NCBI GenBank assembly: GCA_902542325.1
Contig: CACBUE010000004.1
Span: 1 to 64,000, forward strand
Source of the DNA: an uncultured SAR86 cluster bacterium
GTDB taxonomy: Bacteria; Pseudomonadota; Gammaproteobacteria; Magnimaribacterales; Magnimaribacteraceae
Direction of reading: 5' to 3'
DNA length: 64,000 bases
Within the stretch, counting starts at the first letter, position 1. Each line of letters starts with the position of its first letter. Positions 17,211 to 26,708 of this stretch are shown here, piece after piece. The position numbers and the translations under genes were made by a program. Below the pieces are notes generated by a model. It ran no database searches. It saw only the letters and a list, made by a program, of their open reading frames with translations, and was not told where the DNA came from.

Positions 17211-18566
17211 ATGGAATCTTCTAAAACGGTAGGTATAACAGAGGTAGTCTTAAGAGATGGTATACAGTCTTTGTTGGCAACTAGGGTACCTTTAAGAGAT
17301 CTAGTTTCAATTCTTCCAACTTTAGATAAGGTGGGTTATTGGTCGCTTGAAACCTGGGGGGGAGCTACTTATGATTCCTGCATCAGATACCTCAATGAAG
17401 ACCCATGGGAAAGATTAAGAACCTTTAACTCTCTATTAAAGAACACACCACAGCAAATGCTAATTCGTGGCCAAAATCTCGTTGGTTACAAACATTACTC
17501 AAACAGAGTAGTATCGAATTTTCTAGAAAAATCGGCAGAAAATGGGATAGAGATTTTCAGAACTTTTGATGCGTTAAATGATTTCGAAAATATTGATTTC
17601 ACAATCAGAGAAGTAAAGAGAATAGGTAAGCATGCACAAGGAACAATAGCTTACACAACAAGTCCTGTTCATGATTTAAATACTTGGTTAGATCTAGCGA
17701 AAAAAATAGAAGATGCGGGAGCAGATTCTCTGGCAATTAAAGATATGGCGGGCCTACTTAGGCCCTTTGATGCTTATGAGCTAGTAAAGAATTTAAAAAA
17801 CACCTTATCCATTCCAATCCATATGCAAACACATGCCACTACCGGTATGTCCACTGCTACAAATATGAAAGCCATAGAAGCAGGAATAGATAATATCGAT
17901 ACTTCTATATCCTCCTTAAGCATGACTTATGGTCATACTGCCACAGAAACTATGTTAGCAATTTTTGAAAATCAAGAAAGGGAAATAAATCTGGATTTAA
18001 GTGCCTTAGAAGAAGTTTCTATATTTTTTAAAGAAATAAGAGATAAATATTCTGAATTTGAGGGAAATCTTAAGGGAGTTGACTCTTCAATGTTGGTAAA
18101 ACAAGTCCCTGGAGGAATGTTGTCAAATCTAGAATCTCAATTAAGAGCTAATAAACAAGAAGATAAGATAGATCTGGTCAAAGACGAAATACCTAAGGTT
18201 AGGAAAGATTTTGGATATCCCCCTCTGGTAACACCAGCATCGCAAATTGTGGGGGCTCAAGCTCTCCTCAATATTATGAGCAGCAGAAGATATGAGAATT
18301 TATCCAATGAGTCTCTAAACTTAATTCTTGGTAAATATGGAAAACTTCCTGGAGAGATAGAACCTGACCTTTTGAGAAGAGCTGAATCAATTGGTGTTGA
18401 TAGCGATAGTTATGATGAAAATGAAATAGACATTATGGCGACTGAATTGAAAGATTTATGCAGTAATAACGGATTACCTGATTTAAGCGAGAAGATCGAA
18501 ATGCTGTTAACTTATATTATGTTTCCTAATATCGCACTTCCCTTTTTCAAAGAGTTGGATATTTGA
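17211..18566 (+). CDS. Carboxyltransferase-domain protein (OadA / pyruvate carboxylase B-like) without biotin domain
   Basis: Homologue of the carboxyltransferase domain of oxaloacetate decarboxylase alpha, pyruvate carboxylase and transcarboxylase 5S. 451 residues; it ends before any biotinyl domain. Family motifs WSLETWGGATYD, NEDPWERLR, RGQNLVGY, FDALND and AIKDMAGLL (with the carbamylated Lys) are clear. Two conserved histidines are altered: RDGHQS reads RDGIQS, and the metal-binding HxHxH strand reads HMQTHATTG, placing Gln where a metal ligand His is expected. No biotin carboxylase or carrier gene is near. Activity may differ from biotin-dependent carboxyl transfer. Confidence 0.8.
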   Translation: MESSKTVGITEVVLRDGIQSLLATRVPLRDLVSILPTLDKVGYWSLETWGGATYDSCIRYLNEDPWERLRTFNSLLKNTPQQMLIRGQNLVGYKHYSNRVVSNFLEKSAENGIEIFRTFDALNDFENIDFTIREVKRIGKHAQGTIAYTTSPVHDLNTWLDLAKKIEDAGADSLAIKDMAGLLRPFDAYELVKNLKNTLSIPIHMQTHATTGMSTATNMKAIEAGIDNIDTSISSLSMTYGHTATETMLAIFENQEREINLDLSALEEVSIFFKEIRDKYSEFEGNLKGVDSSMLVKQVPGGMLSNLESQLRANKQEDKIDLVKDEIPKVRKDFGYPPLVTPASQIVGAQALLNIMSSRRYENLSNESLNLILGKYGKLPGEIEPDLLRRAESIGVDSDSYDENEIDIMATELKDLCSNNGLPDLSEKIEMLLTYIMFPNIALPFFKELDI

Positions 18567-19421
18567 CTAGAGATAGTTTGAGGCAGCTTCTGAGATCGGA
18601 TCTCCCTCAATTCTTGAGTGATACATAATCCTACCCTCATTCAAGTCCCACATACTTGCCTGGTGCATTAAGCACCTATTGTCCCAGATCACAGCATCTC
18701 CTACTTCCCACGAATGATGGTAAACCCAGTTGTCATTGCTACAGGCAAACTCTTCAAGCTCTTTGGCGAGATTCTGTGCCTCTTGATCTGACATACCCGT
18801 AATCTTATTAATGTGTCTGCCTATTGTTAAACATTTTTGACCTGTCTCTGAATGAGTTTTAACTAATGGCCTAAGTGGCTTAGGATCAATATCGAATCCG
18901 TAACTATTGAATTCACTCACTTTAGGATCTTTATGTCCAAATCTTTCCTTTTGACTCCATTCATATGAGTGATAAGCTGATAAATCTTGAATCTTTTCTT
19001 TCATCGATTCGCTGAGTCCTTCATAGGCTGCTCTCATATCAGCCCAACCTGTTTCTCCACCTTTTTTTGGCACTTTATGAGCCGTAAAAACAGCTCCTTT
19101 TGCCTGAATAGGCATATATGTACTGTCGTGATGCCATTCCATATTGCCCTTTAATGACTTAACAATGTCATCATCATTCGCGTCTCTTATGGAGCCGTCA
19201 TTTCGAACATTACTTATTGGAGAAAGGTCAAACTCTAATGCACCAAAATTTTTTGCAAATTCTATCTGCTGAGAATTAGTTAAATTTTGCTTCGGAAAAA
19301 TTAAAAGAGCATATTGAAGCCATAATTTATAAATTTCTTGAACTTGATCTTGATTAAGATCTGGTAATGATAATTCCGAGACTTTTGCGCCAAAAGATCT
19401 ATTTAGTGGTTCGACTTTCAT
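18567..19421 (-). CDS. TauD/TfdA-family 2-oxoglutarate dioxygenase
   Basis: Fe(II)/2-oxoglutarate-dependent oxygenase. 284 residues. The iron ligands are visible as HHDSTY (HxD, about residues 106-108) and LMHQA near residue 255, and a following Arg in MYHSRIEGD would bind 2-oxoglutarate. The family includes taurine and 2,4-D dioxygenases; the substrate cannot be assigned. No sulfonate or phosphonate transport genes are nearby. It is convergent with the carboxyltransferase gene with no gap. Confidence 0.85.
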   Translation of the reverse strand: MKVEPLNRSFGAKVSELSLPDLNQDQVQEIYKLWLQYALLIFPKQNLTNSQQIEFAKNFGALEFDLSPISNVRNDGSIRDANDDDIVKSLKGNMEWHHDSTYMPIQAKGAVFTAHKVPKKGGETGWADMRAAYEGLSESMKEKIQDLSAYHSYEWSQKERFGHKDPKVSEFNSYGFDIDPKPLRPLVKTHSETGQKCLTIGRHINKITGMSDQEAQNLAKELEEFACSNDNWVYHHSWEVGDAVIWDNRCLMHQASMWDLNEGRIMYHSRIEGDPISEAASNYL

Positions 19422-19548
19422 TCAGGTATAACTTTATTTATATAATTCTTAATCTAAAATAGATCACAATAATTATTCTACTAATATATGTAGCCTTCGG
19501 AAAACAAAATAATTGATTTTATGAAACTACTGCTCTGGAATTAAATAT

Positions 19549-20994
19549 ATGAAACTTTCTAATTCTTACATAGGGTTACCAGAGGAATTCTATCAAGTGG
19601 TGAATCCAACTCCAGTAAAAAATCCAAAGACACTTATTTTTAATGAGGATCTGGCAGATTCACTTGGCATAAAATTAGGAAATGAAGAGGTAGTAAATTT
19701 CTTTTCTGGCAATGATTTGCTGGAAGATTCAGTTCCAATAGCATTGAATTATGCAGGGCATCAGTTTGGAAACTTTGTTCCGCAACTGGGGGATGGTCGT
19801 GCTGTCTTGCTTGGTGAAATCAATAACAAAGATGGAACGTATGATTTACAGTTAAAAGGCTCTGGAAAAACTATGTTTTCAAGACAAGGAGATGGCAGAT
19901 CAGCTCTTGGACCAGTCATAAGAGAATATATTCTCAGCGAAGCAATGTACTATCTAGGAGTTCCTACATCGAGAGCTTTAGCGGCTGTCGCAACTGGAGA
20001 ACATGTTGCAAGAGAAACTTTTGAACCCGGAGGTGTGTTAACACGAATTGCGAAAAGTCACTTGAGAGTGGGAACCTTTGAATATTTTGCTTCCAGACAA
20101 CAATTAAATGATGTCAAGATACTGGCTGATTTTGCTATTCAAAGACATTATCCAGAAATAAGAGAAACGGAGAAACACTATCTTGAACTTCTAAAAAGGG
20201 TAGCTTCTAATCAATCAAAACTCGTATCAAAATGGATGAGCATTGGGTTTATACATGGGGTCATGAATACAGATAATTTCACTATCTCTGGAGAGACTAT
20301 TGATTATGGGCCATGTGCTTTTTTAGATGAGTATCATCCTGGGAAAGTATTTAGTTCAATCGATCAAAATGGAAGATATGCATTCGGTAATCAACCAAGC
20401 ATTGCTTCATGGAACCTTGCCTCTCTTGCGGGTTGCCTCATTGCATTCATTGATAAAGATTCAGATAAGGCCAATGAGCTTGCTACAGAGGTCTTAGATA
20501 ATTTTTCGAAAGAAACTAATCAAAAAATTCTTGATCTGATGTGCGAAAAGATTGGATTAAATGGAGGAAAAAAAGAGAATCAAACTTTACTGAGGAAATT
20601 ACTTAAAATAATGATGGACAATGAAGCAGACTATACTATTACTTTCAGAAGCTTATCAAAAGTTCTCTTTGAAGACTCAGATGAATTTTTTAATCAATTT
20701 TCTGAGAAAAAAGAAATTAATGCCTGGTTGAATAATTGGAAGCAAGCTTTAAAAAATGAGTATAAAGATCTCTCCAAATTAACAGATAGGCTCAATCGAA
20801 TTAATCCTGTATACATTCCAAGAAATCATCAGGTCCAACTCGCTATCGATCTAGCTTACGAAAATGACTTTTCAAAAATGTTAGAGATGATAGAAGTATT
20901 TAAAAATCCATTTAAAGAAGTATCAGAATATGTATCTTACTCTCGAGCCCCGCTTGAAAAGGAAAAAATAAGGAGGACCTATTGTGGGACATAA
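19549..20994 (+). CDS. selO: Protein adenylyltransferase SelO (YdiU family)
   Basis: Pseudokinase-fold enzyme that attaches AMP to proteins, linked to redox stress. 481 residues. The ATP-site motifs QLKGSGKTMFSRQGDGR (about residues 105-121) and GVMNTDNF with IDYGPCAFLD are intact. The C-terminal Cys third from the end (TYCGT) takes the place of selenocysteine in eukaryotic SelO. The ATG at 19549 begins at the conserved N-terminus. It is convergent with proteorhodopsin across a shared terminator. Confidence 0.93.
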   Translation: MKLSNSYIGLPEEFYQVVNPTPVKNPKTLIFNEDLADSLGIKLGNEEVVNFFSGNDLLEDSVPIALNYAGHQFGNFVPQLGDGRAVLLGEINNKDGTYDLQLKGSGKTMFSRQGDGRSALGPVIREYILSEAMYYLGVPTSRALAAVATGEHVARETFEPGGVLTRIAKSHLRVGTFEYFASRQQLNDVKILADFAIQRHYPEIRETEKHYLELLKRVASNQSKLVSKWMSIGFIHGVMNTDNFTISGETIDYGPCAFLDEYHPGKVFSSIDQNGRYAFGNQPSIASWNLASLAGCLIAFIDKDSDKANELATEVLDNFSKETNQKILDLMCEKIGLNGGKKENQTLLRKLLKIMMDNEADYTITFRSLSKVLFEDSDEFFNQFSEKKEINAWLNNWKQALKNEYKDLSKLTDRLNRINPVYIPRNHQVQLAIDLAYENDFSKMLEMIEVFKNPFKEVSEYVSYSRAPLEKEKIRRTYCGT

Positions 20995-21016
20995 AATTCT
21001 CTTATTTATACAAATA

Positions 21017-21045
21017 AAAAAGAGGGCCAAAATGGCCCTCTTTCT
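21017..21045. terminator. Bidirectional terminator between selO and proteorhodopsin
   Basis: AGAGGGCC-AAAAT-GGCCCTCT hairpin (21021-21041), flanked by an A-run on the left and T-rich sequence on the right. It therefore works as a rho-independent terminator for both converging genes. Confidence 0.9.
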
Positions 21046-21063
21046 AATTTATAAGAAACTAAT

Positions 21064-21816
21064 CTAGACTGTTTGCGTTTGCTTGTCGTCTATAGCTGCC
21101 TTCCAAATCACAAGACCAAATAAGATTTTGTTGATGAAATCAGCTAGGTTATAAATTAAATTTAACGTATCGGCATCCACTGCACCCATTAGGTATCCAA
21201 AGACATAACCTAAAGGATAGATAGCCCAACCAACTACTATGATTAATAGCATTGAATTGTATGCTGTTTGGACAGAGGCACTGGTAGTGGCTACGACAGT
21301 TTTACCTGCTCCCATGTATAGTACATAGATCATATACAACCATGCTGCCATTCCAATGATGAATGCTGGTAACGCTGCCATGACACCTGCTTCACCCATG
21401 TAACCAAAAATTAACATGACTAGTGAACCAAGTAAAAGTTGCCAGAACAAAGATCCAGCAACAACTGTGACTGCTGCAAGTATCAAGTAGAACTCGACCA
21501 TCTGCAGTGGTACTGTTAATAACCAGTCTATATATCTGAATACTGTAGGTGTTTCTCCAGTATCAATCCAAACACCTCTCATGTATAGGTAGTGCCAAAA
21601 AGCTATACCGCAGATTAAACCTGCAACTGTTAATGAAGTTTTCCATTTGCCTTCTACATTGCTTCTTTCTGCAAAGAAAAAAACCGTAGCAGCCGCCATA
21701 GCAGCTGTAACTAGCCAAAAGGAAACACCAACAAAATCGTCAGAATCTAAATCACCACCTGAAGCGGCAAATAGAGGAGCTGCGATCATGCTTGATAGAA
21801 TCAATAAAGATTTCAT
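21064..21816 (-). CDS. Proteorhodopsin, blue-absorbing type
   Basis: Seven-helix retinal protein that pumps protons out of the cell in light. 250 residues with a signal peptide (about 1-18). Positions match the numbering of the type protein: His75, Arg94, Asp97 (proton acceptor), Glu108 (proton donor) and retinal Lys230. Residue 105 is Gln, which tunes absorption to blue (about 490 nm in known proteins), typical of clear offshore water. The start has a GGGAG ribosome site. No retinal synthesis genes (blh, crt) are in the window. Confidence 0.98.
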   Translation of the reverse strand: MKSLLILSSMIAAPLFAASGGDLDSDDFVGVSFWLVTAAMAAATVFFFAERSNVEGKWKTSLTVAGLICGIAFWHYLYMRGVWIDTGETPTVFRYIDWLLTVPLQMVEFYLILAAVTVVAGSLFWQLLLGSLVMLIFGYMGEAGVMAALPAFIIGMAAWLYMIYVLYMGAGKTVVATTSASVQTAYNSMLLIIVVGWAIYPLGYVFGYLMGAVDADTLNLIYNLADFINKILFGLVIWKAAIDDKQTQTV

Positions 21817-21861
21817 ATTTCTCTCCCGTTATTTATGTATCTCGAGTACAAAAGCTATTAA

Positions 21862-21890
21862 ATCTTAATTAAACAACGTTTAAGGTTCAA
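21862..21890 (-). promoter_or_regulatory. Candidate proteorhodopsin promoter
   Basis: On the minus strand TTGAAC (21885-21890) and TAAGAT (21862-21867) are 17 bp apart, about 46 bp upstream of the ATG. The spacer holds the inverted repeat TTAAAC-AAC-GTTTAA (21869-21883), a possible operator. The -10 is only a 4/6 match. Confidence 0.45.
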
Positions 21891-21994
21891 TTAAGCAAAT
21901 AGACTTTTAAAAATATACTACCTACAGACATTAATTACAACGAGAAAAGTGCAGAAAACGTCTTCAAAGTCAATAAATTAGATTTTATTGATAT

Positions 21995-23197
21995 TTAGGT
22001 CGGTTTTAGGGCTGAATAGATCAAAGATCTTAACTCTCTTCTCACTTGATAAGTTGAAGAAGGAAGTAATTGAGTCAAGAATATTACGAACATATCTTCT
22101 TTGGGATTTATGAAAAATACTGTGCTAGCCGCTCCACCCCAACCAAATTCTCCTATGTCACTCAAAGATTGAGATTTTGCGGGGTCAAGCATGACAGAAA
22201 ATCCTAGTCCAAAACCCACTCCTGCATATGGTGTTTCACTAAAAGCTGACTCACTCATTTCAGTTAAATCTTGATTATTTGGTAAGTGATTTGCAGTCAT
22301 CAACTCTAAAGTTTTTCTTCCTATCAAACGTTTACCTTTAAATTCTCCTTGATTTAGCAACATATAGCAGAAGTTATGATAGTCATTCATAGTAGAAAAT
22401 AATCCCCCTCCTCCAGAAGGCATTTTTGTATTTAGGAATGGTATTTCTAACAAATTTGGGTCGCCTTTTGGGTTGTGTTCATAAAGGGAAGCTAATCTAT
22501 TAAGTTTATCTTCAGGACAAGAGAAACTAGTATCAGGCATTTCTAAAGGCTTAAAAATATACTTTATAAAGTAATCTTCAAGATTCATGCCAGAAAAAAC
22601 TTCTACAAGATGACCTAAAACATCTGTAGCAACAGAGTAATTCCATTTATCACCTGGCGAGAATTCAAGAGGGATTGTAGAAAGCGTATCTACAAATTCT
22701 TGTAGAGTTTCTGATTGTTGCACTTTTGTTTTTCTGTAGGCTGCATCTACATTAGTTCTATACATAAAATCGTAAGTTAATCCCGACATATGACTAAGCA
22801 GGTCTCTTATAGTCATGTGTCTTTTAGGTTTTGTAGTCAAAAAGTTTGGATAAATTCCAGATTGGTAAACTCTAAGGTTCTTCCATGATGGAATATACCA
22901 ATGAACCGGGTCATCTAATCTGAATTTACTCTTCTCAAGTAATTGCATAATTGCGATACTCGTTATCGCCTTACTCATAGAGTAAATTCTAAAGATTGTG
23001 TCCTCTTGCATAGGTCTTTTATTTTCCCTATCCATCATTCCAAGAGAATCTAAATAGGCAACTTCACCCTTTCTTGAAACCAAAGTCATAGTTCCAACGT
23101 ATTTTCCTTGCTTTACGTAAGTTTCGTCTAAGTATTCTCTTATGTTTTGTAAAACTGTGGCATCTAAACCTACTGTTTCAGGCTTGACAACTTTCAT
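21995..23197 (-). CDS. Beta-lactamase-fold serine hydrolase
   Basis: Class C beta-lactamase/esterase (EstB-like) family. 400 residues. The SxxK motif is SMSK in IYSMSKAITSI (about residues 74-84), the second motif is WNYSV, and the third-motif region is GWGGAAST. There is no clear signal peptide, so a cytoplasmic esterase is more likely than an antibiotic-resistance enzyme. The true substrate is unknown. It lies 178 bp upstream of proteorhodopsin on the same strand. Confidence 0.85.
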   Translation of the reverse strand: MKVVKPETVGLDATVLQNIREYLDETYVKQGKYVGTMTLVSRKGEVAYLDSLGMMDRENKRPMQEDTIFRIYSMSKAITSIAIMQLLEKSKFRLDDPVHWYIPSWKNLRVYQSGIYPNFLTTKPKRHMTIRDLLSHMSGLTYDFMYRTNVDAAYRKTKVQQSETLQEFVDTLSTIPLEFSPGDKWNYSVATDVLGHLVEVFSGMNLEDYFIKYIFKPLEMPDTSFSCPEDKLNRLASLYEHNPKGDPNLLEIPFLNTKMPSGGGGLFSTMNDYHNFCYMLLNQGEFKGKRLIGRKTLELMTANHLPNNQDLTEMSESAFSETPYAGVGFGLGFSVMLDPAKSQSLSDIGEFGWGGAASTVFFINPKEDMFVIFLTQLLPSSTYQVRRELRSLIYSALKPT

Positions 23198-23315
23198 AAA
23201 TCCTCCAAATTGATCGGGTTTTAAGTGAATCAGTTAAATTAATATTCACTATTTAATTTGAAGTGTACAAAAAAAATATTAATATGGTTAATAAATTTAT
23301 TGGGGAACAATATAT

Positions 23316-25031
23316 ATGTACGATTTAGTTATTAGAAATGGAAAAATTGTAGATGGAAGCGGAGAAGCTTCTTTTATGGGCGACATTGCCATTAATGGAG
23401 ATCGCATAGCAAAGATTGGTCTTATTGAAGATAAAGGAAATAAAGAAATAGATGCCGAGGGCAATCTTGTGACACCTGGTTGGGTTGACATTCATACACA
23501 TTATGACGGTCAAGTTTGCTGGGACGAATATCTAACACCCTCTTGCTGGCATGGGGTCACTACTGTGGTCATGGGAAATTGTGGTGTAGGATTTGCTCCT
23601 GTTAAACCTGGTACAGAAGAATTTCTAGTTCAACTCATGGAAGGTGTAGAAGATATTCCAGGAGTTGCATTGAATGAGGGAGTCAGCTGGGATTGGGAAA
23701 GCTTTCCTGAATATCTAGATTCCATTGGCAAAAAAAACTATGCAATGGATATTGGGGCGATGATTGGACACGGACCTATTAGGTCATATGTTATGGGAAT
23801 GGACAGATGCCAAGGTAAAGAAGAAGCATCTGATGACGAAATAAATGAAATGGCAAAGATCACAAAAGAAGCAATTGAAGCTGGAGCCCTTGGATTCAGC
23901 ACTTCTAGAACGTATCTTCATAGAGATAAATTTGGGGAGTATGTTCCTGGAACAGAGGCTACTGCCAAAGAAATGAGGAAGATTGCTAATACAATAGCTG
24001 ATCTTGGCCAAGGTACCTTAGAAATCGTGTCTGACTGGATGGATCAAGATATTGAATTAGACTGGGTTAAAGAATTTGTTGAAAAGTCTGATAGAACACT
24101 TACTTATGCCCAGACAGGTGGTAATCCAGTTGAAACATGGAAGTATTGCGAAGAAAATTTTTCTAAGGGTGTAAAAATAAGACCTCAATTTCCTGGTAGA
24201 CCCACTGGTATGCTCTTTAGTCTAGAGTCTACCGTTCATCCTTTTATTGCACATCCTAGTTATGCTGAGATAGCAGAAAAAACTCTAGAGGAAAAAGTTG
24301 CAACTATGAAAGACAAATCTTTCAGACAAAAGATTCTTTCTGAAGAGCCTGCGGTTGATAAAAATCATATGATCTACACTCTGATGATGTCATTTGACAA
24401 ACAGTTTCCTATGAATGAGATACCAGATTATGAACCTTCATATGAAGAAAGTATTGCTGGCATAGCGGAAAGTTCAGGTAAATCAGTAATGGAAGTGATG
24501 TATGATGAGATGCTCAAAAACGAAGGAAAAACTTTTGTTTGGGCACCATTTTCTCCTTATCCTGACCATAACCTAGATACATATAAAATGATGATGGAAT
24601 TTGAAAGTTCTGTAGCAGGTCTTAGCGATGGAGGAGCTCACTGTGGCCTTATATGTGATGCTAGTATGCCAACATGGAATATAGCTCACTACACAAGAGA
24701 TAGGGTAAAAGGAGAAAAAATACCTTTAGAATTTCTCATAAGGAAACAAACTAAAGAGACAGCAGAGACCTTTGGTTTAATGGATAGAGGGCAAATCAAA
24801 GAAGGTTATCTAGCTGATATTAACATCATCGATCATGAAAATTTATGTGTATACAAACCTGAGATGGTTCATGACTTACCTACCGGCAGTAGAAGAATAA
24901 TTCAAAAAGCTGGTGGATACATTGCAACTATCAAGAGTGGAGTTGTGACCTTTAAGAATGATCAAGCTACTGGCGAGCTTCCTGGTACCGTTTTAAGAGG
25001 CGAAAGAACTGCTGAAGCAATAAGCGCATAA
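23316..25031 (+). CDS. N-acyl-D-amino-acid deacylase-family amidohydrolase
   Basis: Amidohydrolase superfamily, D-aminoacylase-like subgroup. 571 residues. The first metal motif is DIHTHYDGQ (about residues 58-66), then NCGVGFAP with a Cys used as metal ligand in D-aminoacylases, and LSDGGAHCG supplies the late Asp. RNGKIVDGSGEAS is the typical N-terminus. No signal peptide, so probably cytoplasmic. The RraA-like gene starts 12 bp downstream, so the two may act together. Confidence 0.88.
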   Translation: MYDLVIRNGKIVDGSGEASFMGDIAINGDRIAKIGLIEDKGNKEIDAEGNLVTPGWVDIHTHYDGQVCWDEYLTPSCWHGVTTVVMGNCGVGFAPVKPGTEEFLVQLMEGVEDIPGVALNEGVSWDWESFPEYLDSIGKKNYAMDIGAMIGHGPIRSYVMGMDRCQGKEEASDDEINEMAKITKEAIEAGALGFSTSRTYLHRDKFGEYVPGTEATAKEMRKIANTIADLGQGTLEIVSDWMDQDIELDWVKEFVEKSDRTLTYAQTGGNPVETWKYCEENFSKGVKIRPQFPGRPTGMLFSLESTVHPFIAHPSYAEIAEKTLEEKVATMKDKSFRQKILSEEPAVDKNHMIYTLMMSFDKQFPMNEIPDYEPSYEESIAGIAESSGKSVMEVMYDEMLKNEGKTFVWAPFSPYPDHNLDTYKMMMEFESSVAGLSDGGAHCGLICDASMPTWNIAHYTRDRVKGEKIPLEFLIRKQTKETAETFGLMDRGQIKEGYLADINIIDHENLCVYKPEMVHDLPTGSRRIIQKAGGYIATIKSGVVTFKNDQATGELPGTVLRGERTAEAISA

Positions 25032-25043
25032 AACTGACTTTGT

Positions 25044-25526
25044 ATGTCATTTAGCACCCCAGACTTGTCTGATGCAAATCCAGAGGTTCAGGCCCTTTTC
25101 CCTATTCTTAAAAACTTAGGAGGTAGGAAAATCTTCTGGGGAAAAATTGAAACGCTTCAATGTCCTAATGATAATTCTTTTGTGAAAGAACTTTTGAATA
25201 GCGAGGGTAATGGAAAAGTTCTGGTGGTTGATGCGAATGGCATATCGACCGTTGCATTGCTTGGAGACATGATAGCAGAAGCAGGCGTAAAAAATAATTG
25301 GAGTGGAGTAGTTATAAACGGTTATGCCCGAGATATAGATATACTCAGCACACTTGATATTGGCGTTCAAGCCTTAGGAACAATGCCAATAAGAAGTGAA
25401 AAGAAAAACCAAGGACAAATAGGAGTGGATATTTCCTTTGGTGGGTTAACTTTTTCAAGCGGTGATTATGTCTATGCAGACAATAATGGACTTTTGCTAA
25501 GTAAAAAAGAGTTAAATCTTTCTTAG
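25044..25526 (+). CDS. RraA-family protein (HMG aldolase / RNase E inhibitor-like)
   Basis: 160 residues, the length of the RraA trimeric fold. The conserved LGDMIAEAGVKNNWSGVVINGYARD block (about residues 73-97) contains the GD and R-D residues used for metal and substrate binding in the aldolase branch. The family holds both oxaloacetate-decarboxylating aldolases and RNase E regulators. The operon with an amidohydrolase favours a metabolic role (inference). The 3' end overlaps the convergent permease gene by 4 bp. Confidence 0.85.
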   Translation: MSFSTPDLSDANPEVQALFPILKNLGGRKIFWGKIETLQCPNDNSFVKELLNSEGNGKVLVVDANGISTVALLGDMIAEAGVKNNWSGVVINGYARDIDILSTLDIGVQALGTMPIRSEKKNQGQIGVDISFGGLTFSSGDYVYADNNGLLLSKKELNLS

Positions 25527-26707
25527 ATTGATCTAAGCGCTTCAGTGATATCTCTCCTGGCGGCATTCCATGCAGGGAATACTCCACCTATGAAACCTAC
25601 AAATAAAGCCAAGGTGAGTCCTTGTTGAATGATCTCTCCCGTAACTGCAAAGGCAAATGCCGTCTGGGAAAAAGAACCGCCTGCGAGCGTAGAAACTGTA
25701 TATCCATTGAATAGTAGATAGGCAATAGCACCTCCTAATAAACCACCTATCGTAGCTAGTAATAAAGCTTCTATCAAAAGCGCAAGAAGAACAGTAGTGC
25801 CCTTAAATCCTAAAGCTCGAAGTGTTCCTATCTCTACCAATCTCGTGGAGACAGCACTATACATAGTATTCAAAGCTGCAAAAACTGCGCCAATTGCCAT
25901 TATGTACCCAACCACTTGTCCAAATACCTTTATCAAATCTGCTCCAGAAGACTGATTTTCATAAAAGTCACTTTCAGATTGAACCTTGAGCTCTAAATTT
26001 GGATAACTTTCTACAAACAATCCAACTTCATCAAATGAATCTGGAGAATTTAATTTTAGTATCATGCTTGATGCAGAGGCTCCTCTTCTAAAAAGGCCTT
26101 GTGCAGCTGCTAGGTCAGCCCAAATTTCAGACTCATGAACATTACCATTACTTGAAAAAATTCCTACTACTGTGGCAAAACTGTCTCGTACCTTAATCTG
26201 ATCTCCGATTTCGAGTCCTTCATATTGATTATTAGCTCCTTTTCCAACTATTATCTCCGCTGTTCCGGTAGTAAAGTTTCTACCTTCTACGATTTCTATT
26301 TCAGGGCGGATTTTAAAACTCGCAGGTTGAACGCCTCTGATTGGCAAGTTAGAGGTTGATTCCGCACCCTTCTTTTTTAGATCTATAATTGCAAATAACT
26401 CACCCGCAATCATTGGCTCACCATCTATAGATTTAATACCGGGAGAACTAGAAACAGTATCAAGCTCAGTCATGGCAACTCCACTGCTCAACTCTGAACT
26501 TGATCCATCTCTTAGAATAATTACTCTATCCTCTTCTCCAGTACTTGAAATTGTTGAACTTAGGCCTTCAGCCATAGCTAGCAAGGAAACCATCACAGCT
26601 ACCGACCCAGCTATCCCTACAATGATCACTAGCGAAGAACCTGATCTCTCTAGAATAGAGCGTAAATTCATATTCGTTACCAATAAAACTTGCCTAATAA
26701 AACTCAT
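25523..26707 (-). CDS. ABC transporter permease, FtsX/MacB type (third permease)
   Basis: 394 residues. One N-terminal membrane helix (about 22-45), a periplasmic MacB-like domain (about 50-260), and three C-terminal helices with the FtsX-like core (IGTLRALGFKGTTVLLALLIEALLLATIGGLLG). Last gene of the transporter operon, 1 bp after the preceding permease. It differs in its N-terminus (MNLRSILERSGSSLVIIVGIAG) from the other two permeases. Probably part of an export or lipoprotein-sorting machine. Confidence 0.87.
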   Translation of the reverse strand: MSFIRQVLLVTNMNLRSILERSGSSLVIIVGIAGSVAVMVSLLAMAEGLSSTISSTGEEDRVIILRDGSSSELSSGVAMTELDTVSSSPGIKSIDGEPMIAGELFAIIDLKKKGAESTSNLPIRGVQPASFKIRPEIEIVEGRNFTTGTAEIIVGKGANNQYEGLEIGDQIKVRDSFATVVGIFSSNGNVHESEIWADLAAAQGLFRRGASASSMILKLNSPDSFDEVGLFVESYPNLELKVQSESDFYENQSSGADLIKVFGQVVGYIMAIGAVFAALNTMYSAVSTRLVEIGTLRALGFKGTTVLLALLIEALLLATIGGLLGGAIAYLLFNGYTVSTLAGGSFSQTAFAFAVTGEIIQQGLTLALFVGFIGGVFPAWNAARRDITEALRSI

Positions 26708-26708
26708 A

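Noticed and set aside
21995-23197. Antibiotic resistance beta-lactamase
   Set aside because: No signal peptide, and the second motif is YSV rather than YxN; an esterase-like role is more likely.
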